DNA of 64,000 nucleotides. Source: Hyaloscypha bicolor E. Taxonomy: Eukaryota; Ascomycota; Leotiomycetes; Helotiales; Hyaloscyphaceae. The DNA is taken from contig NW_020194588.1 in the NCBI RefSeq assembly GCF_002865645.1, forward strand, positions 248,001 through 312,000, read 5' to 3'. Position numbers and translations under genes: made by a program. Shown one piece after another: positions 25,839 to 37,200 of the stretch (positions are counted from its first letter, which is position 1; each line of letters starts with the position of its first letter). The notes under the pieces are model-generated. The model was not told where the DNA came from. It searched no databases and worked only from the letters and a program-made list of their open reading frames with translations.

Positions 25839-28800
25839 ATTCGAGCTTCTTTCTCTAAGCTTATAAATAAAGAAGAAAAAATAAAAAACAGCTAAAAAAT
25901 AAAAGTAAAAAGTATAAAGATATTAAGAATAGCCTTAAAGAAAGTATAGTAGTTCGGGAAAACGATATTAATATCTCGAATAAAAATAGAAATAAGAATA
26001 AAAAGAACTTGAGTTTATTTAATTCGGGAAAAAACTGGCTTTTAATAAAAGTTACTATTAAAAATATATAGAAATAGAATTAGATTAATAAGCTTAGAAG
26101 TAATTCCGAAAGAATATAATTAGGCCTTCTTTTCTTATATTAATAATAGTTAATAAAAAATATTTTATATAAACTTTTATTAATATTAAATATATATTAT
26201 ATAAAATAATTAATTTTTACTTTATTAGTTAATATAATTTTTAATATATACTAATTATTCCTAAATAAATAGAGGTTTTTAATAAAATAATACCGGATAT
26301 AATTAGAAAAATAGTAATATTAATATAAATATTAATAGCTATTATAAATTTTAAACTTTTTTCTATATAATCCCTAAAATCTCTAGTTTAGATATAATCT
26401 TAGATATATAATAGCTTTATTTATAAAATATATAAATCTATAATTTGAGATTAGAGCTATTTATTTTATTAATAGGGACCTTAGTATAAAATAGAGTAAG
26501 TAAATTACTAACTTTTAGTTTATAAATAGTAAACTATATATAAGTCTTAGTAGTTTTATTCTTTTACCTAATAAAGAAAAGCAAAAAGAGAAATATAGAA
26601 GTTTTTTTTAGCTAGTCTAGTAAATATTTAAAAAGCTCTAATTCAGAAGAATAAAACTAATTCTTATATAAAGCTCTCGAAATAGTATAAGAGTTTCTAA
26701 AAGGCTTTTATTTAATTAAGATAAAGAAGTTACTATTTATTTGGGATTAGGGAATTAATTACTAGATTAAATTAGAAGAAATTAATAAAAGAAAACTCTA
26801 TTATATTATAGGGCCTATTATATAATATATCTCGAGATAAGCTTCTAGTATTATAAAAGATATTTATAGAACTACTAAATAAAGAATTTATTTAAATAAA
26901 CTACTTTCTTACTATTATTTTTATTCTTTTTATACGGAAAGCTAATAGGGAATTGCAGTTCTATATAGACTATTAGAGCCTAAATAAGCTTATAAAAAAG
27001 AATTAGTATCTGCTTCTATTAATTTATAAAACCCTTTAGAATATTAGAAAAGCGAAATAATTTATAAAACTTAATATTATAACGGCTTTTTATAAGATTT
27101 ATATTACTAAAAGAAATAAGTAAAAAATAGTCTTTTATATAAGATATGAATTTTATAAGTAATTAATAATTCTTTTTAATTTAATAAATGCCTCGAATAT
27201 ATTTCAGAAATATATTAATTAGATCTTTAGGGATTTTCTAGATAAGTTCTATTCTACCTATATAGATAATATTTTAGTTTATTTATTAGAATTAAAAAAA
27301 GAGTACTATAAATATATATAAAAGATTTTATAATAACTCTAAAAAGCAGATCTATAACTAAATATTAATAAGTACGAATTTCAGAATAAGTTAATAAAAT
27401 ACTTGGAATTTATTATAAAGGTTAAAAAAGGCATTTATATAGATCTAGTAAAGATTAAAGCCATTTCAAGCTAGAAAGCTCTAAAATTAGTAAAAGGCAT
27501 ATAAAATTTCCTAGAATTTACTAATTTCTATTAATATTTTATTTGAGAATTCTTAGAGATTATTTAACTATTATCTAATCTTATATATAAGAATCGAGTA
27601 TTCTTATAAATAGATAAAATAAAGGCTATTTTTTAAAAGCTTAAGAAAATATTTATTTTGGCTCTAATATTAGTAAAGTTTAATTATAACCGGAAAATAA
27701 TTCTCGAAATAGATTTCTCTAAATAAAGTATAAATAGTATTCTTATATAAGTTAATAAAAAGGGTATTCTATAACTTTATATATTCTTTTTAATAAAGAA
27801 TAATTCTATAAAATATAATTATAAGATTTATAATAAGGAAATATTTGTAATTATTTATTATTTAAAGAAATAGAATATAGAGCTAAGAAATATTTATTAG
27901 TTCGAGATTTAAATAAACTATAAAAACCTGAAGTATTTTATAATAATACAGAAACTTATTAAATAGTAAATAAAATAGTTCCTAATTCTCTTATAATATA
28001 ATTTTAAGATCTTATATATTCTAGAGAAAAATAATAAATAAATAAATATATTTTTAAGAAAAGAATAATTATTAATAATTTAGGATATTATAACTATTAA
28101 AGCCGGAGACTTTTAGTAATTTCTTTAAAAGCTCGATTCTTATAATACTAATATAAATAAGAAAATAAGTTAAGAAGAAGTTTGCCTAGTTTTCTAAACT
28201 TGGCCTAGAAAATTAAAACCAAAAAAGAAATATCTAGCCGAAAAACTAGTAAAATATAGAAGCCTAACTTATAGATATAAATTAATAAAAGAATAGAAGA
28301 AATAGAATAAAACTTCTTTTAAAATAAGAAAATCTTTCTGAGCCGGGCTTAAAAAGCTATAATAATAATAGGTAAATAGAATAATAAATAAGAAATAATA
28401 CCTAAAATATATTATAAAAGCTTTAGTATAATATCTAAGAAAAAAATAAACTATATTAGACTATAATTAAAATAATATAGAAAGAGAAATAAATTTTTCT
28501 AACTAACTTAAAAATTAAGGTATTAATAGAAGAATATTTATTATTCTAGTTAGAATAACTTTTTTTCCGGAAATAATAATAGGTTCCCGATTCGGAAAAG
28601 CTTTATATAAAGTTAATTTAATAGACTTATAATTCGATTTAGTATAGATATTTAAAATAGAATATTATAAATACTTTTCTTATATAATAATTCTTCTAGC
28701 TAAATATATTAAGATAAGTATACTAGTTTATATAGAACTATAATACTTATAAGAGAAATAAAGTATAAAGAAACTATTACTAGAGGTTTCTAAAGCCTCT

Positions 28801-29780
28801 CTTTATTCCGAGTTAAATCTAGTAAGAAATCTCGATTAACTTTATAGTAAAACTTCTATTAAATAAAGAATATACTAATATAATAGTTATTATAGATTAC
28901 CTAGAGAAAGAAGTAATACTTGAGGCCATAATAAATACTATAATAAAGATAATAGTAAAGTAATTTATAAGAATCTATTATTACTAGTATAAGCTTCCGA
29001 GAATAATAGTTTTTAATTAAAGAAAATAGTTTATAAAAATATTATAGACCAGAATATATAAGTTATAAAGTATTATTTATTAACTATTTATAGTATATTA
29101 TTCGGAGATAAATAAGTTTATAGAAAGAATAAATCAAATAATTAAAACTTTTTTTTATATTTTTATAAACTATAATTAAATAAACTAGGCAACTTTCTTA
29201 CTATATATCGAGCTAGTAATTAATAACCGGGATATCTTATTTATAGAAATTAGCCTATTCTTTCTATTTTATAAATATTATATTAAACCGGTATAGCTCT
29301 AAAATAAAATTAGTAAGAAAGGCAGGGAATTATTACTTATTTAAGTAATAAATAATATTATATATAGGCTCTATAATATATAAGAATATATATAAGCTAT
29401 AGTAGTAACGGCTTAGTAATTCTAAAAAGAAGTAGTAAACCAGAAGAAAGATCAGGCCCCGGAATTCAAGATTAGAGATAAAGTCTAATTTAATCTCTAG
29501 AATATTCAAATAAATAAGCTAATCAAGAAGCTTAATACGAAATATACTAAGTATATAGTAGTCAAAATAGTAGAGAGCTATAGTTTTCGGCTTAATATTT
29601 CTCCAGAAATATATAATATATTTTAAAGTAAGCTTCTTTAGCTAGCTATAATAGATCTGCTATTAAATTAGTTCCAAAATAACTTATAGCTATAACTATA
29701 ACTTATAAGTAATAAAAACGAGTATAAAATGAAATAAATCCTTAATAAAAAGTATATAAGATATAGTTAAAAACTTTTAA
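25839..29780 (+). pseudogene. Gypsy C gag end and pol (protease, RT, RNase H, integrase, chromodomain-like tail)
   Basis: This resumes gypsy C after copia-1. A protease-like region lies near 26150-26400. RT runs from about 26850 to 27500, with a YxDDILV-type box (read YIDNILV) near 27258-27285. RNase H lies near 27650-28000, the integrase zinc domain and core near 28400-29260, and a C-terminal domain with chromodomain-like features near 29500-29780. Heavy RIP, with numerous TAG/TAA stops. The order RT, RNase H, integrase is diagnostic for gypsy. Its RT is clearly different in detail from that of B and A, so C is a separate family. Confidence 0.85.
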
Positions 29781-29945
29781 AGAAACTATTTATAAAATAA
29801 AAGAATTATATATACTTTATATAAAAACCACATTTTATATTTAAGGAAATAATAATATTAGAAGCTTAGGAAAAAACTATCTAATAAAAAGAAGCTTTAC
29901 TTATATATTTATAGGGCCGGCATTTATAAATAAAGAAAGAAGTAA

Positions 29946-30199
29946 TATAACGGGTTAAAACCCGATTTATATACTTGGCTAGAAGTCTTTACTAAGTTAT
30001 ATAATTAAGGCCCCGGCCTTAATTATATAATATGCTTTCTTAGATTAATAAAATAACTATATATTATTTAGGAAACTCGGATATTTCAGGAAATATAGTT
30101 CTGCTTTTTCCTGTTTTTCTCTTTTTTTTTTTTCTTAGAGAATTCTATTTAGTTAATTAAACTACTAGTCTTCTTTATATAAAGGCCTGGCCTATAATA
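29946..30199 (+). repeat. Gypsy C 3' LTR (254 bp)
   Basis: Partner of 16004-16223. It starts TATAACGGGTTAAAACCCG (itself a short inverted repeat, CGGGTTAAAACCCG) and ends GGCCTATAATA. The GAACT duplication follows at 30200-30204. It contains the perfect hairpin at 29997-30030. Confidence 0.93.
29997..30030. repeat. Perfect 34-bp palindrome inside gypsy C 3' LTR
   Basis: Arms TTATATAATTAAGGCC and GGCCTTAATTATATAA are perfectly complementary (16 bp) around a 2-base CC loop. The 5' LTR has a single TTATATAA at the corresponding place. It resembles the other ~36-bp hairpins in size, GGCC core and AT-rich arms, but its arm sequence differs. Confidence 0.9.
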
Positions 30200-30204
30200 G
30201 AACT

Positions 30205-30416
30205 TAATTAAAAAGTAGCCTTTATAAAGAATTTTTTAATTTTCGGGGTTTAAAAAAAGTTTTTAATATATTATTAATATATATTTATAAAGGTCTAAAT
30301 ATCTAATTTATTAAGGATTTTAAAGATCTATTATCTTAATAATACTTTTATTTCTAATAATTCTAAATTAGTTTATTTGAAATTCATTATAAAATTAAAG
30401 AAATTAAGCTTTAAAT
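30205..30416 (-). mobile_element. Element B2, leader piece right of element C
   Basis: On the minus strand this matches the region directly after the gypsy B 5' LTR (about 3736-3960). It joins B2 sequence ending at 16003 once element C and one copy of GAACT are taken out. Confidence 0.8.
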
Positions 30417-30640
30417 ATTATTATAAATATAGTATTTAGGGCTTAAAAGTAAGATAAAAAGTTTCTTATAAAAATTATTTAAAGCAAAAAAAAGCTGGAA
30501 TATAAAAAGTCATAAAAATATAAGTATATATCTTATATAATACTAGCTAATAAAAGGCTTAATATTCTAAATATATTTTCTTAATAATATAATTATATTA
30601 TATATATAATTAAATAATTTAAAAATAATTAAAAGTAATA
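30417..30640 (-). repeat. Element B2 5' LTR (gypsy B-family LTR, reverse)
   Basis: The reverse complement aligns with gypsy B LTRs 3491-3735 and 9864-10109, with blocks such as AGTATTTAGGGCTTAAAAGTAAG (written in part: AGTATTTAGGGCTTA). It is more RIP-decayed and has a small deletion. No 3' LTR of B2 was found. Confidence 0.82.
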
Positions 30641-30697
30641 AATATAAATAATAAAATATAAATAATAAAATATAAATAATAAAATATAAATAATAAC
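30641..30697. repeat. 14-bp tandem repeat (ATAAATAATAAAAT, about 4 copies)
   Basis: Direct reading shows four near-perfect units abutting the outer end of the B2 LTR. It is perhaps the microsatellite target or flank of B2. Confidence 0.85.
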
Positions 30698-31261
30698 GGA
30701 AATTATAAATAAAAGTTCGAAATGAACAAAACAGATTAAGAACAAAAAAAGATTAAAAGAATATTCGGCAAATAGAATATATTAATGGAAAAAATTTAAT
30801 TATTTTAGTATGAATATTATAATATTAATCCGGTTAATATATTTAATTAATCTATATTAATCTATTTATATTTTTCTATAAATTTATTCATGAACTTATT
30901 CTATGAAATTTTATATAAAATATATACTTAAATATATTATATTTCTATTATATAAAATGATTATAAAATTTATCGATTTAATCTTATATCTTATATTAAA
31001 TTAAATTTCAGCTTTCATATATATTTCGATTTTTATGCGGCCCAAAAATTAATAATATAATAAAATATTTATCAAAAATTAAGAACAAAATATTTCATAT
31101 AAAGATCTTTTATTTATAAATATTTATTTTCTTCTATATTATTCTTAAAGTAAAAAAATTAATATATCAATATATTATTAAAGATTAAATGAAACTACTA
31201 ATCAAGAAAAAAAAAATTCCAACAATTTTAATTAATTGCAAAATAAAAGATTAAAGTACTA
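30698..31261. other. AT-rich non-coding stretch
   Basis: Unlike the transposon tract, this part keeps some CpA and TpG (for example TTCATGAAC, TTTATGCGGCCC) and shows no retroelement homology or long reading frame. I see no feature in it. Confidence 0.5.
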
Positions 31262-31480
31262 AAATCCTCCCATACTAATCTCTAAACCTATACACCTCTC
31301 ACTCGAAACATCTCGCGCAACTCCCCATCCACCACTCAATATTAAATCGCGACACTCGCTTACCCCCCTCCACACATACTAAAACTACCATACAATATAA
31401 CAACTACATACCACCAAACAATACATACATCATAACAACCTAATACATACCTAATACATCTAACATAATCCATATAAAAC
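31262..31480. other. G-depleted, C-rich segment next to the assembly gap
   Basis: About 219 bases contain roughly six G, all in CpG, while C is frequent and CpA is common. No gene is recognisable. The composition is unlike the rest of the window. It abuts the run of N, so an assembly or sequencing artefact is possible. Confidence 0.8.
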
Positions 31481-31774
31481 NNNNNNNNNNNNNNNNNNNN
31501 NNNNNNNNNNNNNNNNNNNNNNNNNNNNNNNNNNNNNNNNNNNNNNNNNNNNNNNNNNNNNNNNNNNNNNNNNNNNNNNNNNNNNNNNNNNNNNNNNNNN
31601 NNNNNNNNNNNNNNNNNNNNNNNNNNNNNNNNNNNNNNNNNNNNNNNNNNNNNNNNNNNNNNNNNNNNNNNNNNNNNNNNNNNNNNNNNNNNNNNNNNNN
31701 NNNNNNNNNNNNNNNNNNNNNNNNNNNNNNNNNNNNNNNNNNNNNNNNNNNNNNNNNNNNNNNNNNNNNNNNNN
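31481..31774. other. Assembly gap (run of N)
   Basis: There are 294 consecutive N. Order and continuity across it rest on the assembly alone. Confidence 1.
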
Positions 31775-31818
31775 AAAATAAAAATAAAAATAAAAATAAA
31801 AATAAAAATAAAAATAAA
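31775..31818. repeat. AAAAAT hexanucleotide microsatellite at the gap edge
   Basis: About seven consecutive AAAAAT-type units follow directly on the N run; the array probably continues into the gap. Confidence 0.9.
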
Positions 31819-33122
31819 ATAAATCTTATTTATTAAAAAGCTAGTTATTAGTAAATAATATATAAGAATTATAAAACAATTTAGAAAGTATAGCTTAGGA
31901 ACTATAAAATTATTTAAATAAAAGTAATATTATAATATTATTAGTAAAATAAAAATATAAAAAATAAATGTTTTTATTAAGAAACTATTAAAAAAGTTAT
32001 ATATATATTCTAGAAAAAACTATATAAAAAGTATTAAAACCCTTAAATTAAGAATTTTATAAATACTTTATTTTTATATTTATTTATTTTTAGTATTATT
32101 AGAATTATTACAAGAAATAAAAGTCAAATTAGTTTAAAAAGCTATTAGTAAATAATAAGAAATACTTAACTTATATTTTAAATTATTAGAGAAATTCATA
32201 TATTATAAATAATAGTTTTAATATATATAAAGAAAAAAATAGCTTCTTTTATATAAGTAAATTAAAAGAAAGATATATAACTATATTTATTAATTAAAGA
32301 AAGTAATTTAATTATATTAGATATATTTAAGAAATCTTAAATAGTATTAGAGTAAGAAAATAAAAAAGAAATTATAATTTATAAAATTATATTTCTTATT
32401 TTTAAAATAGCAATAATTATATATTAAATAATTATTATTTTTAATATAAATAATATTAGAATCCTAAATAATATTCTTAATATAATAAAAGTAATAAAAG
32501 CAAATTAATATTATAAAAGTATTAGTTAAATAAAGAATAAAAATCTTATAAATACTAATAAATTAATCTTTTTTAATAAATAAAAAAATAGAAAAAAGTA
32601 TTAAAGAAAATTTAAAAAAAGATTAAATAATATTTAGAAAAGAAAAACAAAAATTTAAAAAGAAACTAGATATAATATTATTAAAAAAAGAAAAATAGTT
32701 AATAAAGAAGAAAGCCTTTTAATAATAATAAATTCAAAGTTTTTTTTATATTAAAAAAGCTCAGAAAAATTAAAAGAATAAATTTATAAATATATTAGAA
32801 AATCGAATTAATTTTATAACTAATAATATAATATATATATATTATATTTATAAAAAGAAAGTATAAAATATAATTTGCAAGTTAATAAATAAATTTAATA
32901 AATTATATTCTTAGATTTCTTACTAATATAATATTAGAATATAAATAAAGAGTTTTTTTTTAAAAAGAAGCTAATAATTATAAAAGTTTCGAGAAATATA
33001 TATAAGACTATTTATGGTTTTCTAATATCTTTTAAAAATAAGAACCTTAAAATAGAATTCATATAATATTATATAAGCAAATATTAGATATTATAAATCG
33101 AGTTTCTTATTTTAAATAATAA
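31819..33122. other. Unidentified AT-rich, RIP-mutated stretch
   Basis: CpA and TpG are scarce. The plus strand has quasi-coding phases at about 32040-32300, then a Lys/Arg/Glu-rich one at 32560-32750; these could be the C-terminal part of a decayed pogo-type transposase, but no diagnostic motif is visible. It forms the left flank of elements D and copia-2. Confidence 0.35.
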
Positions 33123-33142
33123 TTATATTAGAATTATATAAA

Positions 33143-33444
33143 TATTAGTATAGCTATTTCTTCGGGAATTATATATATAGTTATAAGACTCGGAATACGG
33201 GATATAAGTAATAAGATATAAATAACGGGATATGAAATATAGGATATAGTTATATAACCTCATATTTTATAAGTAATTTAACTAGTAGACTAGACCCTAT
33301 TAGGCTTAGTAGATTTAGGAATTATATATTAATACTATAATACTATAATTCTTATTTCTAAATATTAACTATTTTATTAACTTTAATATATTTGTATTTT
33401 ATATATATTATATAATAGTATTATATATTATTAGTAAACTAATA
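33143..33444 (+). repeat. Copia-2 5' LTR
   Basis: 302 bp. Its reverse complement aligns with copia-1 LTRs 19503-19806 and 25540-25833. Confidence 0.91.
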
Positions 33445-33930
33445 CTAATTAGTTTATATATATAGATTAGAGAAAAACTTAGCTTATTAGAAAAGTATTT
33501 AGTAGCTTAAAACAAGTAATCTATTTCTAATTAAAGAAAGAAACTACTATTAATTCCGGGAAAGTATTTGGTAACTTAAAGAAAAAATACTAGCTCTTAC
33601 TAATTAATAAGTAATTAGCTATTTAACTATTTCTTTATTTATTTAATTTTTATTATTTTTTAAAACTAATTTCTTTTGGCCCTAAAACTACTTTCTTAGA
33701 AATCATCTTTTCTATTTATATAATACCCGAATCTATAAAACTCTCTTTCTGAAATATATATCCTATATATATTCCTAAGGCTCTTTAACTATAATTTCAA
33801 TTTTATTATTAAATTGAGCTCTTTAAGCTTTAGATTCTCCCGGAATTATAATATTTCACTTCCTAAATCTTTTATTATAAACGAAATATTTAAGAATAAA
33901 ATATTTATTTTAATATCCTTAATATATCTG

Positions 33931-34032
33931 GATATCTAAATATCTAAATATCTAAATATCTAAATATCTAAATATCTAAATATCTAAATATCTAAATATC
34001 TAAATATCTAAATATCTAAATATTTGAATATC
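33931..34032. repeat. 8-bp satellite (AAATATCT), about 12-13 copies
   Basis: A nearly perfect tandem array in the copia-2 leader, between the 5' LTR and gag. The same unit occurs in a few degenerate copies in the putative gypsy A LTR (12455-12500). No such array is visible at the corresponding place of copia-1. Confidence 0.95.
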
Positions 34033-34299
34033 TTTATTATTAAACTCTATTTATAAATCTATTATAAACTATTTTACTTTTAAATACCTCTTATTATAAA
34101 TTATATATATATATATTAGAAAGAGACTAAACTTGGTTTAGTATAAATAATAAAAAGAAAAGAGAGCTAATTACGAAATAGGAAAATAGAATTAATATTA
34201 TTAATATTATAAAAGTTAATTTTCAGAAATATCTAAATATTAAACTATATTAATATATCTTATATAGAACTTCTAATAAGAACTTATAGAATCTATTTA

Positions 34300-37200
34300 A
34301 GAATAACTCAAGAACTTTAATAATATAACTCTTGGCTAATATAATTATACTAAATTATAAATCCCTCGAAAATACTTTTAATATAATAATATTTATATTA
34401 AATAGAATTACTTATATTTTATTATAATATAGTCTTTATTTAATATTATTTAAAAAGAAATAATATATATTTAAAGTAAAACTAATATTATTATAGATAG
34501 TCTAATTAGAATAGATTATCTAAAGAAATCTATTATATTAGTTTATTTTATTATAAAGAAAACTAAATAGAAAAAAATCGAATATTTTTAGTTAACTAGT
34601 TAATTAAATTAAGATATTTATTTATTTCTTTTAAATTAAAGTTATTTATTACTTTTATTTTTATTACTATTACTAGATCTACTAAGCTCAAAAAACCTTT
34701 AGTTAATATCTATTATTACTACTAGAAAGCTTATTAGGAAAATAGTAAAAATATATTTTAAAATATAAAAGTATAATAAAACTAATAATAATTTTAATTA
34801 TATATTTATTATTTTTCTTAATATTTATTAATATATAAAGCTTCTAAAAAAGATACTAGTAAGAGCTTTTTTTACTATATTAAAAGAACTAGTATAAGAC
34901 TAGTTTTATAATAACTAGCTCTTCTAATATATATATAAAGAGGCCTATATAAATATTTATAGCTTTTTTAAAGGCCCCGGTTTCTATTATTGAAATTTAG
35001 ATAAAAAAATACTATTATTTTAATAATTATAATAATTAAATATACTAAAAAGACAATATTCGAGCTTATCTAAATACTAATTAATAATTTATATTAATTA
35101 TAATATAACCTTATTTCTGCTTTATAAATACCAAATTCCTATATAATAAAATTATTACTTTCTATTAAGGCTTATTAATATACTAATATATAATTTCAAA
35201 TTCTTTTAATAAACTTTACTAGCTTATTAATAAGCTCTAATTATCTATTACAATCTATAAAAAGAAGTAATAAATTAATATTAAAATCTATTTTACTAAT
35301 TAATAATATTATTTTTAAAACTCTTTAAACTATTATTTGTCCGGAAATTATTAATACAAATCTAGCTATAATTTTGGAATCTGTAATAACTATTTCAAGT
35401 CCCGTAATTATAATAATTATATTCCGAAATTATATTTTATATATAAAAAACCCGAATACTATTTCTAGAAATATATATTAAAGAAATAAGAAACTAAAAA
35501 GACTTAATTTAAGAATAGAAATATTTACTAATTTAGAACCCAAAACTTTTATAACTTTAATAAATACTTTAGTAATACCTATATATAATATATTACTAAA
35601 GTTAAAAAAAAAGAAAATAATAAGAATAATAAAAATAAACTAGAGAATAATACTTTTAAAGCTTTATTAATAGAAATAAATAAAAGAAAGAAATATTACT
35701 TAGATTTCTATTTTACTTTAATTAAAAGCTTTTTAGCTACTTCTATTATTCTTATTTCTATTATTTCTATAACTAATACTCTTATAAATAACCTCACTTT
35801 TCTTTTCTTTATATACTAGATAATAGGCGAAAATCACGCTTTAGAATCTATTAAATAAATAGAAGATACTCAAATATTTATAATTAATAATATATTAAAA
35901 TAAAATATTTATTACTTTTATAAAGTTATAATTAATACTAGAACTTTCAGATTTTTAATTACTAGTTTTAACTAATTCCAAGCTTTATAATAAACTAATA
36001 ATAATATTAAATTTAATGAAACTAGTAAAAGTTAAATTAATATCTAGTTTAGTATTAGATCTATATTCTTTATTAGATTTATAATAGTAAAAATATTAAT
36101 TAAATAAATATAATTCTATATTATATTTATAAAAACTCTATTTCTATTTAGTTTAGCTAATATAAACAAACTAGAAGTCTATTTTAATAATTTTACTAAT
36201 TATTTTATTATTTCTATTAGATATAATATATCTATAATATAATATTTTAAATATATTTTCCTGCTTTAGAATACTATATTATAAAGCTTTATTTCCGAGT
36301 TTCTTTATTTATAATTTCTGCTTTTTTATTAAGATTAAATTATAATATTTATATTACTATTTTAATTATTTATTTATTAATAAACTCCGAAATATGCTAA
36401 AATAAGCAGGCTATAATATTAATATAAAAGCCCTAAAATATCTTATAAAATACTATAAATAATACTAGAAATTCGAATATTTACTAAAATAATTCAAGTT
36501 TAATCTAAGAAATAATATTAGCTTTAACTATTCTATTATTATTAATATTTTCTATATTTCTAGTAAGCCTATATTTTATATTATTAATAAAGGCACCTAA
36601 TATTAAACCGGCTAATAGCTTTAAAATATAAGTATCTTATATACTTGGGATATCCTAAAATAATATTAAATTAATACCTATTTAAGCTCTTTTAATTAAA
36701 TTATAATAAATACCGGAAAGTAATTTACTAGTAAAAAATTCGCTTAACTTATAAATACTATAAAAATCAAGATTAAAATCGTTCTTATAAAAGCTTATAA
36801 TTTTATTAGAATTATAAAATATTATTATAGTCTAATTTAATATATTTATTTTATTATTATAGTTAAAATTAATAAAATTAATAAGAATACTATATTTTAA
36901 ATAGCTTTTAAGGCTATTAATAACTTTATAAAACCTAATAGTATTATTTTAATTCTTTTAATTTATAATATTTTATTTTAAATAACTAAATATAATATTC
37001 TATTATTTATTATATTATAATAATTAGTAGTATTTAAAAAAGTAATAATAGAAATTCAGAAGCTTTAAATTAGATATTAAATTACAAATATCCTAAATAC
37101 CCGAAATATTTCTAATATTATTAATATTTATAAACTTTCTCTAATTCGAATATTTATATATAATATAAAAGAAGTACTAATTAATCTAATAATTAAAATA

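Larger units (their letters stand above)
16004..30199 (+). mobile_element. Gypsy C: Ty3/gypsy element with two nested insertions
   Basis: The LTRs are at 16004-16223 and 29946-30199 with an exact GAACT duplication. The span is 14.2 kb, but removing the pogo transposon (16723-18809) and copia-1 (19503-25833) leaves about 5.8 kb, normal for a gypsy element. The coding sense is plus: gag before 19497 and after 25839, pol from about 26200 to 29780. It is inserted in the minus-strand element B2, splitting it. Confidence 0.92.

Noticed and set aside
1..31480. The AT-rich composition as mitochondrial or Plasmodium-like DNA
   Set aside because: Selective loss of CpA/TpG with retained CpG and CpC, and LTR elements with target duplications, indicate RIP in a nuclear ascomycete genome.
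31819..33122. A second pogo-type transposase
   Set aside because: Only a basic C-terminal-like stretch was seen; no DDE motif, inverted repeats or TA flanks could be found.
33900..34032. The repeat array as a CRISPR
   Set aside because: The units are contiguous 8-mers without spacers, in fungal transposon DNA.
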